A DNA stretch of 20,894 bases from an uncultured Actinomycetes bacterium (GCA_945957335.1 CAMFLJ010000019.1:1-20894); one strand, 5' to 3'. Positions 7,534 to 14,754 are shown, numbered from the stretch's first letter. Notes: generated by a model from the letters alone, not told the origin. Made by a program: numbers and translations.

Positions 7534-8922
7534 GTGAAGCGATACCGATGGCTCGGTCTGCTCCTCGTGCTCGGTCTGGTGGCCGCAGCATGTGGGCGCA
7601 GTGACGACAACAGCGGTGGGACGGGGGGCGGCGGAACCGCCACCACGACCAACTCCAACGCCGCGTGCGACGGGGTGGCCCTCCAGGCCACCGACACCGG
7701 CGTCACCGCCGACACGATCACCATCCAGGTGATGGCCGACACCGGGTCGCCGCTGGCACCGGGCCTGTTCCAGGGCAACGTCGACGCCGTGAAGGGCTTC
7801 GAGAAGTACATCAACGACAACGGCGGCCTCGGCTGCCGCAAGCTGAAGGTCGAGACCTGGGACTCCAAGCTCGATCCCGGCGAGGCCAAGAACGGTCAGA
7901 TCAACGCCTGCCAGACGGCGTTGGCGATGGTCGGCGGCAACTCGCTGTTCAACCCCGACGTCACCACGATGAACACGTGCGCCGACTCGAAGGGCGCGGC
8001 CACCGGCCTGGCCAACATCGCGGCGCTGGCGAACGACATCAACGAGCAGTGCTCGAACAACTCGTTCATCATCCAGGGCATCGCCGAGGACTGCCCGGCC
8101 AGCGGCACCCCGCCCACCGGCAAGCGCACCCAGACGGCGTTCGTGGGCAACGTGCAGTACTACCAGCAGAACGTCGAGCCCAACCTCGTGGGCCTGTTCC
8201 TGGTGCCGGGCGACCTGCCCACCACCGTGCAGTCAGCCACGACCAACATCGCCGCCCAGGAGAGCCAGGGCGTGAAGTGGGTCGGCGCCTACAAGGTGTC
8301 GGGCCGTGACGAGCAGTCGGCGTACACGCCGAGGGTCCAGGCCGTGGCCAGCGGCAGCGCCAACTACGTCTACGACGGCTCCAACGACGTCGCCTTCATC
8401 AAGATGCGGGCGGAGTCGAAGGCCCAGAACCTCCAGGGCGTGAAGGTGTGGGCGTGCTCGCTCGCCTGCTACACGGACAAGTTCAAGGCGGCCGGCTCCG
8501 ACGTCGACGGCACCTACGCCTGGATGCAGTTCATCCCCTTCGAGGAGAAGGGCACCAACGCCGAGCTCGACAACTACCTCGCCTCGGTGGGGACGCCCGA
8601 CTCCTTCGGCGCCCAGGCCTGGATGGCCGCGGTGCTGCTCCAGGACGCGGTGAACAACATCGTGCAGAAGGACGGCCCCAACGCCATCACCCGGGCGAGC
8701 CTGCTCTCCGCCCTCAACGGCATCAACTCCTTCGACGCCCACGGCTGGATGGGTGCCAAGGACCCGAAGGGTGGCTTCTCGAACTGCATGGTGATGCTCC
8801 AGGTCGAGAACGGTGAGTTCGTCCGGAAGTTCCCGGCCGACAAGGGCACCCTCGACTGCAACGCGAAGTACCTCACCCAGGTCACCATCGACCCGGCCGT
8901 CGAGGCCCAGAAGATCCAGTAG
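7534..8922 (+). CDS. Branched-chain-amino-acid-type ABC transporter substrate-binding lipoprotein, copy 2
   Basis: This is a 462-residue paralog of the preceding gene and its closest relative by eye, with long stretches identical in protein and DNA. The leader VKRYRWLGLLLVLG ends at Cys20 in LVAAACG; a Gly/Thr/Asn linker precedes the type 1 periplasmic binding domain. All ten mature-chain cysteines of copy 1 are kept. Differences from copy 1 concentrate in the linker and in scattered surface-type positions, for example FVGNVQYYQQN against LIGPTQWYQQN. The start is GTG at 7534; an ATG nine bases upstream lies against the G-run and is less likely. A 13-bp hairpin and then a promoter-like region follow before copy 3. 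The role is a lipid-anchored receptor for the Liv-type importer, possibly with a different ligand or affinity from copy 1. Confidence 0.9.
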   Translation: MKRYRWLGLLLVLGLVAAACGRSDDNSGGTGGGGTATTTNSNAACDGVALQATDTGVTADTITIQVMADTGSPLAPGLFQGNVDAVKGFEKYINDNGGLGCRKLKVETWDSKLDPGEAKNGQINACQTALAMVGGNSLFNPDVTTMNTCADSKGAATGLANIAALANDINEQCSNNSFIIQGIAEDCPASGTPPTGKRTQTAFVGNVQYYQQNVEPNLVGLFLVPGDLPTTVQSATTNIAAQESQGVKWVGAYKVSGRDEQSAYTPRVQAVASGSANYVYDGSNDVAFIKMRAESKAQNLQGVKVWACSLACYTDKFKAAGSDVDGTYAWMQFIPFEEKGTNAELDNYLASVGTPDSFGAQAWMAAVLLQDAVNNIVQKDGPNAITRASLLSALNGINSFDAHGWMGAKDPKGGFSNCMVMLQVENGEFVRKFPADKGTLDCNAKYLTQVTIDPAVEAQKIQ

Positions 8923-8948
8923 GTGGAAGGCCGCGAGGCCTGACGGCA

Positions 8949-8978
8949 CCGGGGGTCGGGGCGAGCCCCGACCCCCGG
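8949..8978 (+). terminator. Hairpin terminator after substrate-binding protein copy 2
   Basis: CCGGGGGTCGGGG-CGAG-CCCCGACCCCCGG is a perfect 13-bp stem with a 4-base loop, 26 bases past the stop. It is followed by a less GC-rich, promoter-like stretch (8985-9045), so copy 3 probably starts a new transcript. Confidence 0.7.
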
Positions 8979-8983
8979 GCCGC

Positions 8984-9043
8984 CGAACTGGAACGTGGTT
9001 CTCTGTGCCAGTGGTCACAGAGGTTGCTTGTTTCGGTTAAGGT
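8984..9043 (+). promoter_or_regulatory. Promoter/operator region of substrate-binding protein copy 3
   Basis: This stretch contains CGAACTGGAAC (8984-8994), also found before the amidohydrolase gene. A perfect inverted repeat CTCTGTG-N8-CACAGAG follows (9001-9022), then a possible -10 box TAAGGT (9038-9043) 38 bases before the GTG start. TGGAACGTGGTTCT (8989-9002) loosely resembles the KstR consensus TNNAACNNGTTNNA, matching six of eight fixed positions. The repeats are seen; regulation is inferred. Confidence 0.4.
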
Positions 9044-9081
9044 CTCGCCCGCATCCAACACCTACAGGGGGGAATCACCGC

Positions 9082-10476
9082 GTGAAGCGCTACCGATGGC
9101 TCGGTCTGCTCCTCGTCCTCGGCCTCGTGGCCGGGGCGTGCAGCCGAAGCGACGACAGCTCCACCAGCAACAACAACGACTCGACGGCCACCACCACGGC
9201 GGCCAACAAGGCGTGTGACGGGGTCGCACTCCAGGCGACCGACACCGGCGTCACCGCCGACACGATCACCATCCAGGTCACGGCCGACACCGGCTCGCCC
9301 CTGGCGCCCGGCCTGTTCCAGGGCAACGTCGACGCCCTCAAGGGCTTCGAGAAGTACGTGAACGCCAACGGCGGCATCGGCTGCCGTCAGCTCAAGGTCG
9401 AGACCTGGGACTCCAAGCTCACGCCTGACGAGTCGAAGAACGGGCAGCTCAACGCCTGCTCGACCTCGCTGGCGATGGTCGGCGGCAACTCGCTGTTCAA
9501 CCCGGACGTCACCACGCTCAACACCTGCAACGACTCCAAGGGCCAGCCCACGGGCATCCCGGACATCGCTGCTCTGGCCAACGACGTCAACGAGCAGTGC
9601 GCCAAGAACGCCTACATCATCCAGGGCATCGCCGAGAAGTGCCCGACGGGTGGCGGCGTGCCCTCCGGCCAGCGCGACCTCATCGCTTTCGTCGGCACGG
9701 CGAAGTACTACGAGACCCTCACCTCGCCGACCCCTCTGAAGGGTGAGTTCCTGGTGCCGGGTGACCTGCCCACCACCGTGCAGTCGGCCACCTACCAGAT
9801 CGTCGGCCAGGCCTCGGTCGGCGTCCAGTGGATCAACGACGGCGTGAAGGTCAGCGGCCGCAGCGAGCAGTCGGCCTACACGCCGATCGTGCAGCAGCTG
9901 TCGTCGACCGGCTCCAACTACGTCTACAACGGCTCCAACGACAAGGTCATGATCGACATCCGCAACGAGGCGGCGGCCCAGGGCCTGTCGAACGTGAAGG
10001 TCTGGAGCTGCTCGCTGGCCTGCTACACCGACAAGTTCAAGAGCGCCGGCAGCAGCGTCGACGGCACCTACACCTGGATGCAGTTCCTGCCGTTCGAGGA
10101 CAAGGGCTCCAACGCCGAGCTCGACAACTACCTCGCCTCGGTGAGCACGCCCGACTCCTTCGGTGCCCAGGCGTGGATGGCTGCGGTCCTGTTCCAGGAC
10201 GCCATCAACAACATCGTCGAGAAGGACGGCCCGAACGCCATCACCCGGGCCAGCGTCCTGCAGGCGCTCAGCGGCATCACGTCGTTCGACGCCAACGGCT
10301 GGATGGGCGCCAAGAACCCCAAGGGCGGCTTCTCGGACTGCATGGTGATCATGCAGGCCAACGGCGGCTCGTTCGAGCGGGTCGAGCCCACCGAGAAGGG
10401 CAAGCTCAGCTGCGACCCGTCCAACCTCACCACGGTGAACATCGACCCGGTGGCCGCGGCCGCCAAGGTCCAGTAG
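9082..10476 (+). CDS. Branched-chain-amino-acid-type ABC transporter substrate-binding lipoprotein, copy 3
   Basis: This is a 464-residue paralog of copies 1 and 2 and the most divergent of the three. The leader VKRYRWLGLLLVLGLVAGAC gives lipidated Cys20; an Asn/Ser/Thr linker precedes the type 1 periplasmic binding domain. The ten mature-chain cysteines are all conserved even where flanking residues differ, for example EKCPTGG against EDCPASG and WSCSLAC against WGCSLAC. The ligand-facing middle (about residues 165-290) diverges most, consistent with a different substrate. GTG at 9082 is chosen because a G6 run (9067-9072) is correctly spaced and the leader aligns with its paralogs; the frame is open to 8995 but that extension is not leader-like. 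It is the last receptor gene before the permease, 159 bases upstream of it with a repeat and a hairpin between. Confidence 0.9.
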   Translation: MKRYRWLGLLLVLGLVAGACSRSDDSSTSNNNDSTATTTAANKACDGVALQATDTGVTADTITIQVTADTGSPLAPGLFQGNVDALKGFEKYVNANGGIGCRQLKVETWDSKLTPDESKNGQLNACSTSLAMVGGNSLFNPDVTTLNTCNDSKGQPTGIPDIAALANDVNEQCAKNAYIIQGIAEKCPTGGGVPSGQRDLIAFVGTAKYYETLTSPTPLKGEFLVPGDLPTTVQSATYQIVGQASVGVQWINDGVKVSGRSEQSAYTPIVQQLSSTGSNYVYNGSNDKVMIDIRNEAAAQGLSNVKVWSCSLACYTDKFKSAGSSVDGTYTWMQFLPFEDKGSNAELDNYLASVSTPDSFGAQAWMAAVLFQDAINNIVEKDGPNAITRASVLQALSGITSFDANGWMGAKNPKGGFSDCMVIMQANGGSFERVEPTEKGKLSCDPSNLTTVNIDPVAAAAKVQ

Positions 10477-10490
10477 CACCCGCAGTCCTG

Positions 10491-10536
10491 CAACACCAGC
10501 AGCACCTGAAACGACGCAACACCAGCAGCACCTGAA
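10491..10536 (+). repeat. Tandem direct repeat, 20 bp in two perfect copies
   Basis: CAACACCAGCAGCACCTGAA occurs at 10491-10510 and again at 10517-10536, a 26-base period. A degenerate third stretch of CACCAG/CAGCAC units continues to about 10560. It lies in the spacer between substrate-binding copy 3 and the permease and may be slippage-derived low-complexity sequence. Confidence 0.7.
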
Positions 10537-10560
10537 GCACCAGAAGCACCAGCAGCACCC

Positions 10561-10599
10561 GAGGGTGCGGGGCCCGGCCCGGCCGGTCCCCGCACCCTC
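10561..10599 (+). terminator. Hairpin between copy 3 and the permease gene
   Basis: GAGGGTGCGGGG (10561-10572) pairs perfectly over 12 bp with CCCCGCACCCTC (10588-10599) around a 15-base GC-rich loop that can fold further. It could partially terminate the receptor transcript, giving more receptor than permease, as is usual in binding-protein-dependent importers. Confidence 0.6.
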
Positions 10600-10635
10600 C
10601 GACAACCACTCATCGAGCGCACTCCCGGGGGGACC

Positions 10636-12903
10636 ATGTCGCTCAAGCCCTCACCGAGGTTGATCTCGGCCATCGCGGTGGCCCTGATCCTCCTCTACGT
10701 GATCGTCGCCAACTGGGCCGGCAACCCGTTCGACGCCAAGAACATCACCACGTTCCTGGTCGTCGGCATCGCACTGGGTGGCATCTACGCCATCCTCGCC
10801 GGTGGCCTCGTGGTCACCTACGCCACCACCGGCATCTTCAACTTCGCCCACGCGGCCATCGGCTGCTTCCTGGCGTTCACGTACTGGCAGTTCTCGGTGA
10901 AATGGGGGTGGCCGACCCTCGTGTCGCTCGTGGCCACCCTCGGCATCGTGGCGCCACTGATCGGCATCGGGCTCGACCGGCTCATCATGAAGCGGCTCAA
11001 GGACGCGTCGCTCGTGGTGCAGCTCATGGTCACCGTGGGCCTGATGCTCTCGTTCATGGGCATCACGCTCACCATCTGGAAGCCCACCAAGGCCCGGTCC
11101 CTCCCGCAGTTCTTCCGTGACACCAGCGGCGTCAAGATCGGCGACGTCACCGCCACCTGGCACCGCATCATCACGGTGGCCGTGGCCATCGGCATCGCCG
11201 TGCTGCTGCGCTGGCTCCTCTACCGCACCCGCCTCGGCATCTCGATGCGGGCCGTGGTCGACAGCCGCAGCCTGGCCGGGCTCACCGGCGCCAAGCCCAG
11301 CATCGTCTCGGGCACCTCGTGGGCGCTCGGCTGCATGACCGCCGGCCTGGCCGGCATCCTCATCGCCCCCGAGACGGGCCTGGTCGTCGACAACCTGGCC
11401 CTGCTCATCGTCGTGGCCGCCGCGGCCGCCGCCATCGCCCAGCTGAAGAGCCTTCCCTGGGCCATCGCCGGCGGCCTCATCATCGGCCTCGCCAAGTCCT
11501 TCACCGGTGTGTTCCTCACGTTCAACCAGAACTGGAGCTACGCGCCTGAGGCCATCCCGGCCGTCATCCTCTTCATCGCCCTGCTGTTCCTGCCCCAGGC
11601 CCGGCTCGAGACCGGCAAGGTGCGCCTCACCAAGCGCACCGAGCGGCTCACCAAGCCCTGGGAGGCGCTGCTCGGCTCGGCCGTCGTGTTCCTCCTGGTC
11701 ACGGCGTGGGCCAAGGGCTGGATCCCGTGGTTCGGGGCCAACTTCGGCCAGCGCTCCGACGTGTGGCTCGGCCGTGGTGCCGGGTTCATGGTGCTCGGCG
11801 TGATCACCCTGTCGCTCGTGCCGCTGATCGGCTGGGCCGGCCAGGTGAGCTTCGCCAACTTCGCCATCGCCGGCATCGGCGCCGTGCTGTTCAGCCACTT
11901 CGGCGGCCAGCACGGCGACCCGAAGGGCATCCTCATCGTGATGGCCGTGTGCGCCATCGTCGGTGTGGTCGTGGCCCTGCCGGCCCTGCGGCTCAAGGGC
12001 CTCTACCTGGCCCTGGCCACCATGGCGTTCGCCGAGTTCACCGACAAGGTGATCGTCCGGCACCCCAACATGATCAGCCCCACGGCGAGCGGCACGCTGT
12101 TCGAGCCGCTGAAGCTGTTCGGCTTCCGCATCTCCACCGACGCCGGTGAGCGCCAGGCCTTCGTCATCTTCCTGGCCGCGGTGTTCAGCATCTTCCTGCT
12201 GCTGTTCATGCTCATGCGACGGGGCCGCTTCGCCCGCCGCTGGATCGCCCTGTCCGACAGCCCTGCGGCGTCGGCCACGATCGGCGTGAACCTCACCGTG
12301 CAGAAGGTGCTGGTGTTCGCCCTGTCCGGTGCGGTGGCGGGCTTCGCCGGCTGCATGCTCGGCCTGTCGTCGGGCGCCCTGCGGGTCGACTCGTTCCCGC
12401 TCTTCGCCGGCCTGCCGCTCGTGCTGCTGCTCGCCGTGCAGGGCGTGCGCTACCCGATCGCCGCCTTCATGGCCGTCATCGGGCTCGCCCTCTTCCCGGC
12501 GTTCAAGGAGCTGATGGGCGATCCCAGCTGGCTCAGCGCCATCGAGCTCATCGGTCCCGGCGTCGCCGCCATCACCATGGCGTTCCGCCCCGAGGGCGCG
12601 GTGTTCTACGCAGGGAGGGACCTCGCCCCCTTGCTCCCCTGGCGGGCCGACGCCAAGGAGGAGAAGGAGCTGGCCGACGCCAAGCTGCGCGAGCAGGACA
12701 TCCGCCGCGACGAGATCGGCGAGATGGGCCTCAGCCGGCCCTTCACGCCCGACAAGGTGTCGCAGCTCGATCGCATCCTCGCCGTCACCGACGAGCTCGA
12801 CGAGGCGCCGCTGGTGCCCTCGGCCAGCGCCGTCGGTGACCTCCACCCGGAGGGCCAGGGCCCCCGGACACCCGTCGGCGCGACCCCGGAGGGCTCGTCA
12901 TGA
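10636..12903 (+). CDS. livHM: Fused LivH-LivM branched-chain-type ABC permease with C-terminal cytoplasmic tail
   Basis: This 755-residue polytopic membrane protein joins the two permease subunits of a Liv/HAAT importer in one chain. The LivH-like half (about 1-325) has membrane helices near 9-28, 38-62, 66-85, 93-113, 125-147, 178-196, 226-246, 254-270, 274-294 and 303-320, with GGIYAILAGGLVVTYATTG. A charged linker (about 322-342) leads to the LivM-like half (about 345-655), which carries the family block GWAGQVSFANFAIAGIGA (399-416) and the cytoplasmic coupling region FARRWIALSDSPAASATIGVN (532-552). A hydrophilic, Lys/Glu-rich tail follows (about 660-755). The ATG at 10636 has a G6-A site just before it. 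The stop overlaps the livG start (ATGA at 12900-12903), implying translational coupling. The two halves are separate genes in most bacteria. Confidence 0.92.
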   Translation: MSLKPSPRLISAIAVALILLYVIVANWAGNPFDAKNITTFLVVGIALGGIYAILAGGLVVTYATTGIFNFAHAAIGCFLAFTYWQFSVKWGWPTLVSLVATLGIVAPLIGIGLDRLIMKRLKDASLVVQLMVTVGLMLSFMGITLTIWKPTKARSLPQFFRDTSGVKIGDVTATWHRIITVAVAIGIAVLLRWLLYRTRLGISMRAVVDSRSLAGLTGAKPSIVSGTSWALGCMTAGLAGILIAPETGLVVDNLALLIVVAAAAAAIAQLKSLPWAIAGGLIIGLAKSFTGVFLTFNQNWSYAPEAIPAVILFIALLFLPQARLETGKVRLTKRTERLTKPWEALLGSAVVFLLVTAWAKGWIPWFGANFGQRSDVWLGRGAGFMVLGVITLSLVPLIGWAGQVSFANFAIAGIGAVLFSHFGGQHGDPKGILIVMAVCAIVGVVVALPALRLKGLYLALATMAFAEFTDKVIVRHPNMISPTASGTLFEPLKLFGFRISTDAGERQAFVIFLAAVFSIFLLLFMLMRRGRFARRWIALSDSPAASATIGVNLTVQKVLVFALSGAVAGFAGCMLGLSSGALRVDSFPLFAGLPLVLLLAVQGVRYPIAAFMAVIGLALFPAFKELMGDPSWLSAIELIGPGVAAITMAFRPEGAVFYAGRDLAPLLPWRADAKEEKELADAKLREQDIRRDEIGEMGLSRPFTPDKVSQLDRILAVTDELDEAPLVPSASAVGDLHPEGQGPRTPVGATPEGSS

Positions 12904-13655
12904 GCGTGATCCTCACCACCGACGACATCGTCGTGCGCTTCGGCGTGCTCCAGGCGGTGTCCCACGCCAGCCTCGAGGTCCAGTCGGGCTTCATCACCGG
13001 GCTCATCGGCCCCAACGGTGCCGGCAAGACCACGCTCTTCAACGTGATCACCGGCCTCCAGGAGCCCACCCAGGGCTCGGTGAAGCTCGAGGGCACCGAC
13101 ATCACGGGCAAGAGCCCGTACCGCCGGGCCCGCCTCGGCATCGCCCGCACCTTCCAGAAGCTCGAGGCGTTCAGCAGCCTGTCGGCCCGTGAGAACGTGC
13201 TGGTGGCCGCCGAGCAGCGCCGGGCCTGGGACAAGTCGAAGTTCGACCCGGGGGCGATCGCCGACGAGATGCTCGAGCGGGTCGGCATCGCCGACGTCGC
13301 CGACTTCATGGTGGGCACCCTGCCCACCGGCACCGCCCGGCTCGTCGAGCTGGCCCGGGCCCTCGCCCTCGACCCCAAGGTCCTCCTGCTCGACGAGGCC
13401 TCCTCGGGCCTCACCGACGAGGAGACCGAGGAGATGGCCGAGCTGCTCAAGCGCCTCGCCGGCGACGGCCTCGGCATCCTGCTCGTCGAGCACGACATGA
13501 GCTTCGTCATGGGCACCTGCCAGTACATCTACGTGCTCGACTTCGGCCACGTGATCGCCCAGGGCACACCGGCCGAGGTCCAGTCCGACCCCAAGGTGCA
13601 GGCGGCCTACCTCGGCACCCTCGCCGACGCACCGACCGAGGAGGTCCCGGCATGA
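12900..13655 (+). CDS. livG: Liv-type ABC transporter ATP-binding protein LivG
   Basis: This 251-residue cytoplasmic ATPase would pair with LivF to drive the fused permease. Walker A GPNGAGKTT is at 37-45, the Q-loop Gln86 in RTFQ, Walker B with catalytic Glu LLLDE at 162-166, and the switch His198 in LLVEHD. The signature region reads LPTGTARLVEL (141-151) instead of LSGGQ-R; degenerate signatures of this type occur in LivG relatives, so activity is still expected with the canonical signature supplied by LivF. The segment KLEAFSSLSARENVLVA (87-103) is typical of LivG. The start ATG overlaps the permease stop by four bases, and its own stop overlaps livF the same way, so permease, LivG and LivF are almost certainly co-translated. 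Confidence 0.93.
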   Translation: MSVILTTDDIVVRFGVLQAVSHASLEVQSGFITGLIGPNGAGKTTLFNVITGLQEPTQGSVKLEGTDITGKSPYRRARLGIARTFQKLEAFSSLSARENVLVAAEQRRAWDKSKFDPGAIADEMLERVGIADVADFMVGTLPTGTARLVELARALALDPKVLLLDEASSGLTDEETEEMAELLKRLAGDGLGILLVEHDMSFVMGTCQYIYVLDFGHVIAQGTPAEVQSDPKVQAAYLGTLADAPTEEVPA

Positions 13656-14371
13656 CCGCCATCCTCGAGCTGCGCAACATCCGCGGCGGCTACGGCACCA
13701 TCGACGTGCTCCACGGGCTCAACTTCACCGTCGAGCCCGGCCAGGTGCACGCCCTGCTCGGCCCCAACGGTGCCGGCAAGACCACGACGCTCGGCATCTG
13801 CAGCGGCCAGATCATCCCGTCGGGCGGCCAGCTGCTCATCAGCGGCCGCGAGGTGCAGGGCGCCACGTCCGACGCGCTGGCCCGGGCCGGCGTGTGCCTC
13901 ATCCCCGAGGGCCGCGGCATCTTCCCGAACCTCACCGTCACCGAGAACCTGCGCATGTTCACCCATGCCGGGGTCTCGTTCTCGGACCTGCAGGACAAGG
14001 CCTTCTCGCAGTTCCCGAGGCTGAAGGAGCGTCGCAAGCAGGTGGCGGGCACGATGTCCGGCGGCGAGCAGCAGATGCTCGCCATGTCGCGTGCCATCTC
14101 CACCAGCCCGGCGCTGCTGCTGCTCGACGAGCTGTCGATGGGCCTCGCCCCGCTGATCGTCGAGGAGCTCTACGAGCGAGTCGCCGAGATGGCCGCCACC
14201 GGCATCTCGATCCTGGTGGTCGAGCAGTTCGCCTCCGCCGTCCTCGGCGTGGCCGACGTCGCCTCGATCATGTTGCACGGCCGCATCACCCGAACCGGAC
14301 CACCTGCCGAGATCGCCGAGGAGCTGGCCGACGCCTACCTCGGTGCCTCTGCCGACCCCACGCCCGTCTGA
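13652..14371 (+). CDS. livF: Liv-type ABC transporter ATP-binding protein LivF
   Basis: This is a 239-residue ATPase partner of LivG. Walker A GPNGAGKTT is at 37-45, the LivF-type block IPEGRGIFPNLTV at 84-96, a canonical signature MSGGEQQMLAMSRA at 135-148, and Walker B LLLLDE at 155-160. The switch position is Gln192 in VVEQF, where most ABC ATPases have His; Gln here is characteristic of LivF. The D-loop reads LSMGLAP. The length is normal. The start overlaps the livG stop (ATGA at 13652-13655). The next gene, a small membrane protein, follows after 23 bases with a good Shine-Dalgarno. Confidence 0.93.
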   Translation: MTAILELRNIRGGYGTIDVLHGLNFTVEPGQVHALLGPNGAGKTTTLGICSGQIIPSGGQLLISGREVQGATSDALARAGVCLIPEGRGIFPNLTVTENLRMFTHAGVSFSDLQDKAFSQFPRLKERRKQVAGTMSGGEQQMLAMSRAISTSPALLLLDELSMGLAPLIVEELYERVAEMAATGISILVVEQFASAVLGVADVASIMLHGRITRTGPPAEIAEELADAYLGASADPTPV

Positions 14372-14378
14372 ACCCAAC

Positions 14379-14383
14379 GGAGG
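14379..14383 (+). promoter_or_regulatory. Canonical Shine-Dalgarno of the small membrane protein gene
   Basis: GGAGG starts eight bases after the livF stop and lies 11 bases before the ATG at 14395. It supports this short gene as real and as part of the importer operon. Confidence 0.55.
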
Positions 14384-14394
14384 AACAGCAGCAC

Positions 14395-14754
14395 ATGAGC
14401 GTCACCGACACCACCACCGACTCGTCCCCTCGCCTCCAGGAGTTCCAGAGCGAGGTCGACAAGCTGAAGGTCACCGGCGGCAAGGCCAACCCCGAGCGGG
14501 TGTGGCTCATCCTGAGCGTGCTCGGGATGATCGCCGGCGTCGTGCTCGGCCTGGTAGGCTTCCTGGCCACCCAGGGCACCAAGAGCAACCTCGACTTCGC
14601 CAGCTACAACGCGATGGGCAACTTCGGGATCGTCCTGACGGTCGCCTCGACCGGCGTGTTCATCGTGATGTCGCTGCGTCGGTACTTCCGCTACTGGCTC
14701 GTCCGCCTCATCTTCGAGCAGCGGGCCCAGACCGACCGCATCGTCGAGAGCTGA
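14395..14754 (+). CDS. Small two-helix membrane protein of unknown function, last gene of the importer operon
   Basis: I do not recognise this 119-residue protein. The N-terminus (1-35) is hydrophilic, with a possible short helix (PRLQEFQSEVDKLKV). Two membrane helices follow at about 36-58 and 76-94, joined by a short polar loop (QGTKSNLDFASYNAMG). The C-terminus (95-119) is strongly basic and amphipathic (RRYFRYWLVRLIFEQR) and probably lies along the inner membrane face. There are no cysteines and no signal peptide. It sits 23 bases after livF with a GGAGG site and ends 66 bases before a strong terminator, so it is most likely co-transcribed with the permease and both ATPases. A role as an accessory or assembly subunit of this importer is an inference from position only. 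Confidence 0.75.
   Translation: MSVTDTTTDSSPRLQEFQSEVDKLKVTGGKANPERVWLILSVLGMIAGVVLGLVGFLATQGTKSNLDFASYNAMGNFGIVLTVASTGVFIVMSLRRYFRYWLVRLIFEQRAQTDRIVES

Noticed and set aside
6072..10476. Possibility that the three receptor genes are an assembly duplication
   Set aside because: Differences are scattered through all codon positions, the linkers differ in length and sequence, and the spacers differ, so they look like true paralogs. Coverage was not available to confirm.
10491..10560. CRISPR-like array in the spacer before the permease
   Set aside because: There are only two perfect repeats, with a 6-base spacer and low-complexity sequence. No cas genes are present.
10651..12846. Long minus-strand frame (731 residues) opposite the permease
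   Set aside because: It is the antisense shadow of the fused LivHM gene, low-complexity His/Glu/Gly-rich with no recognisable motif.
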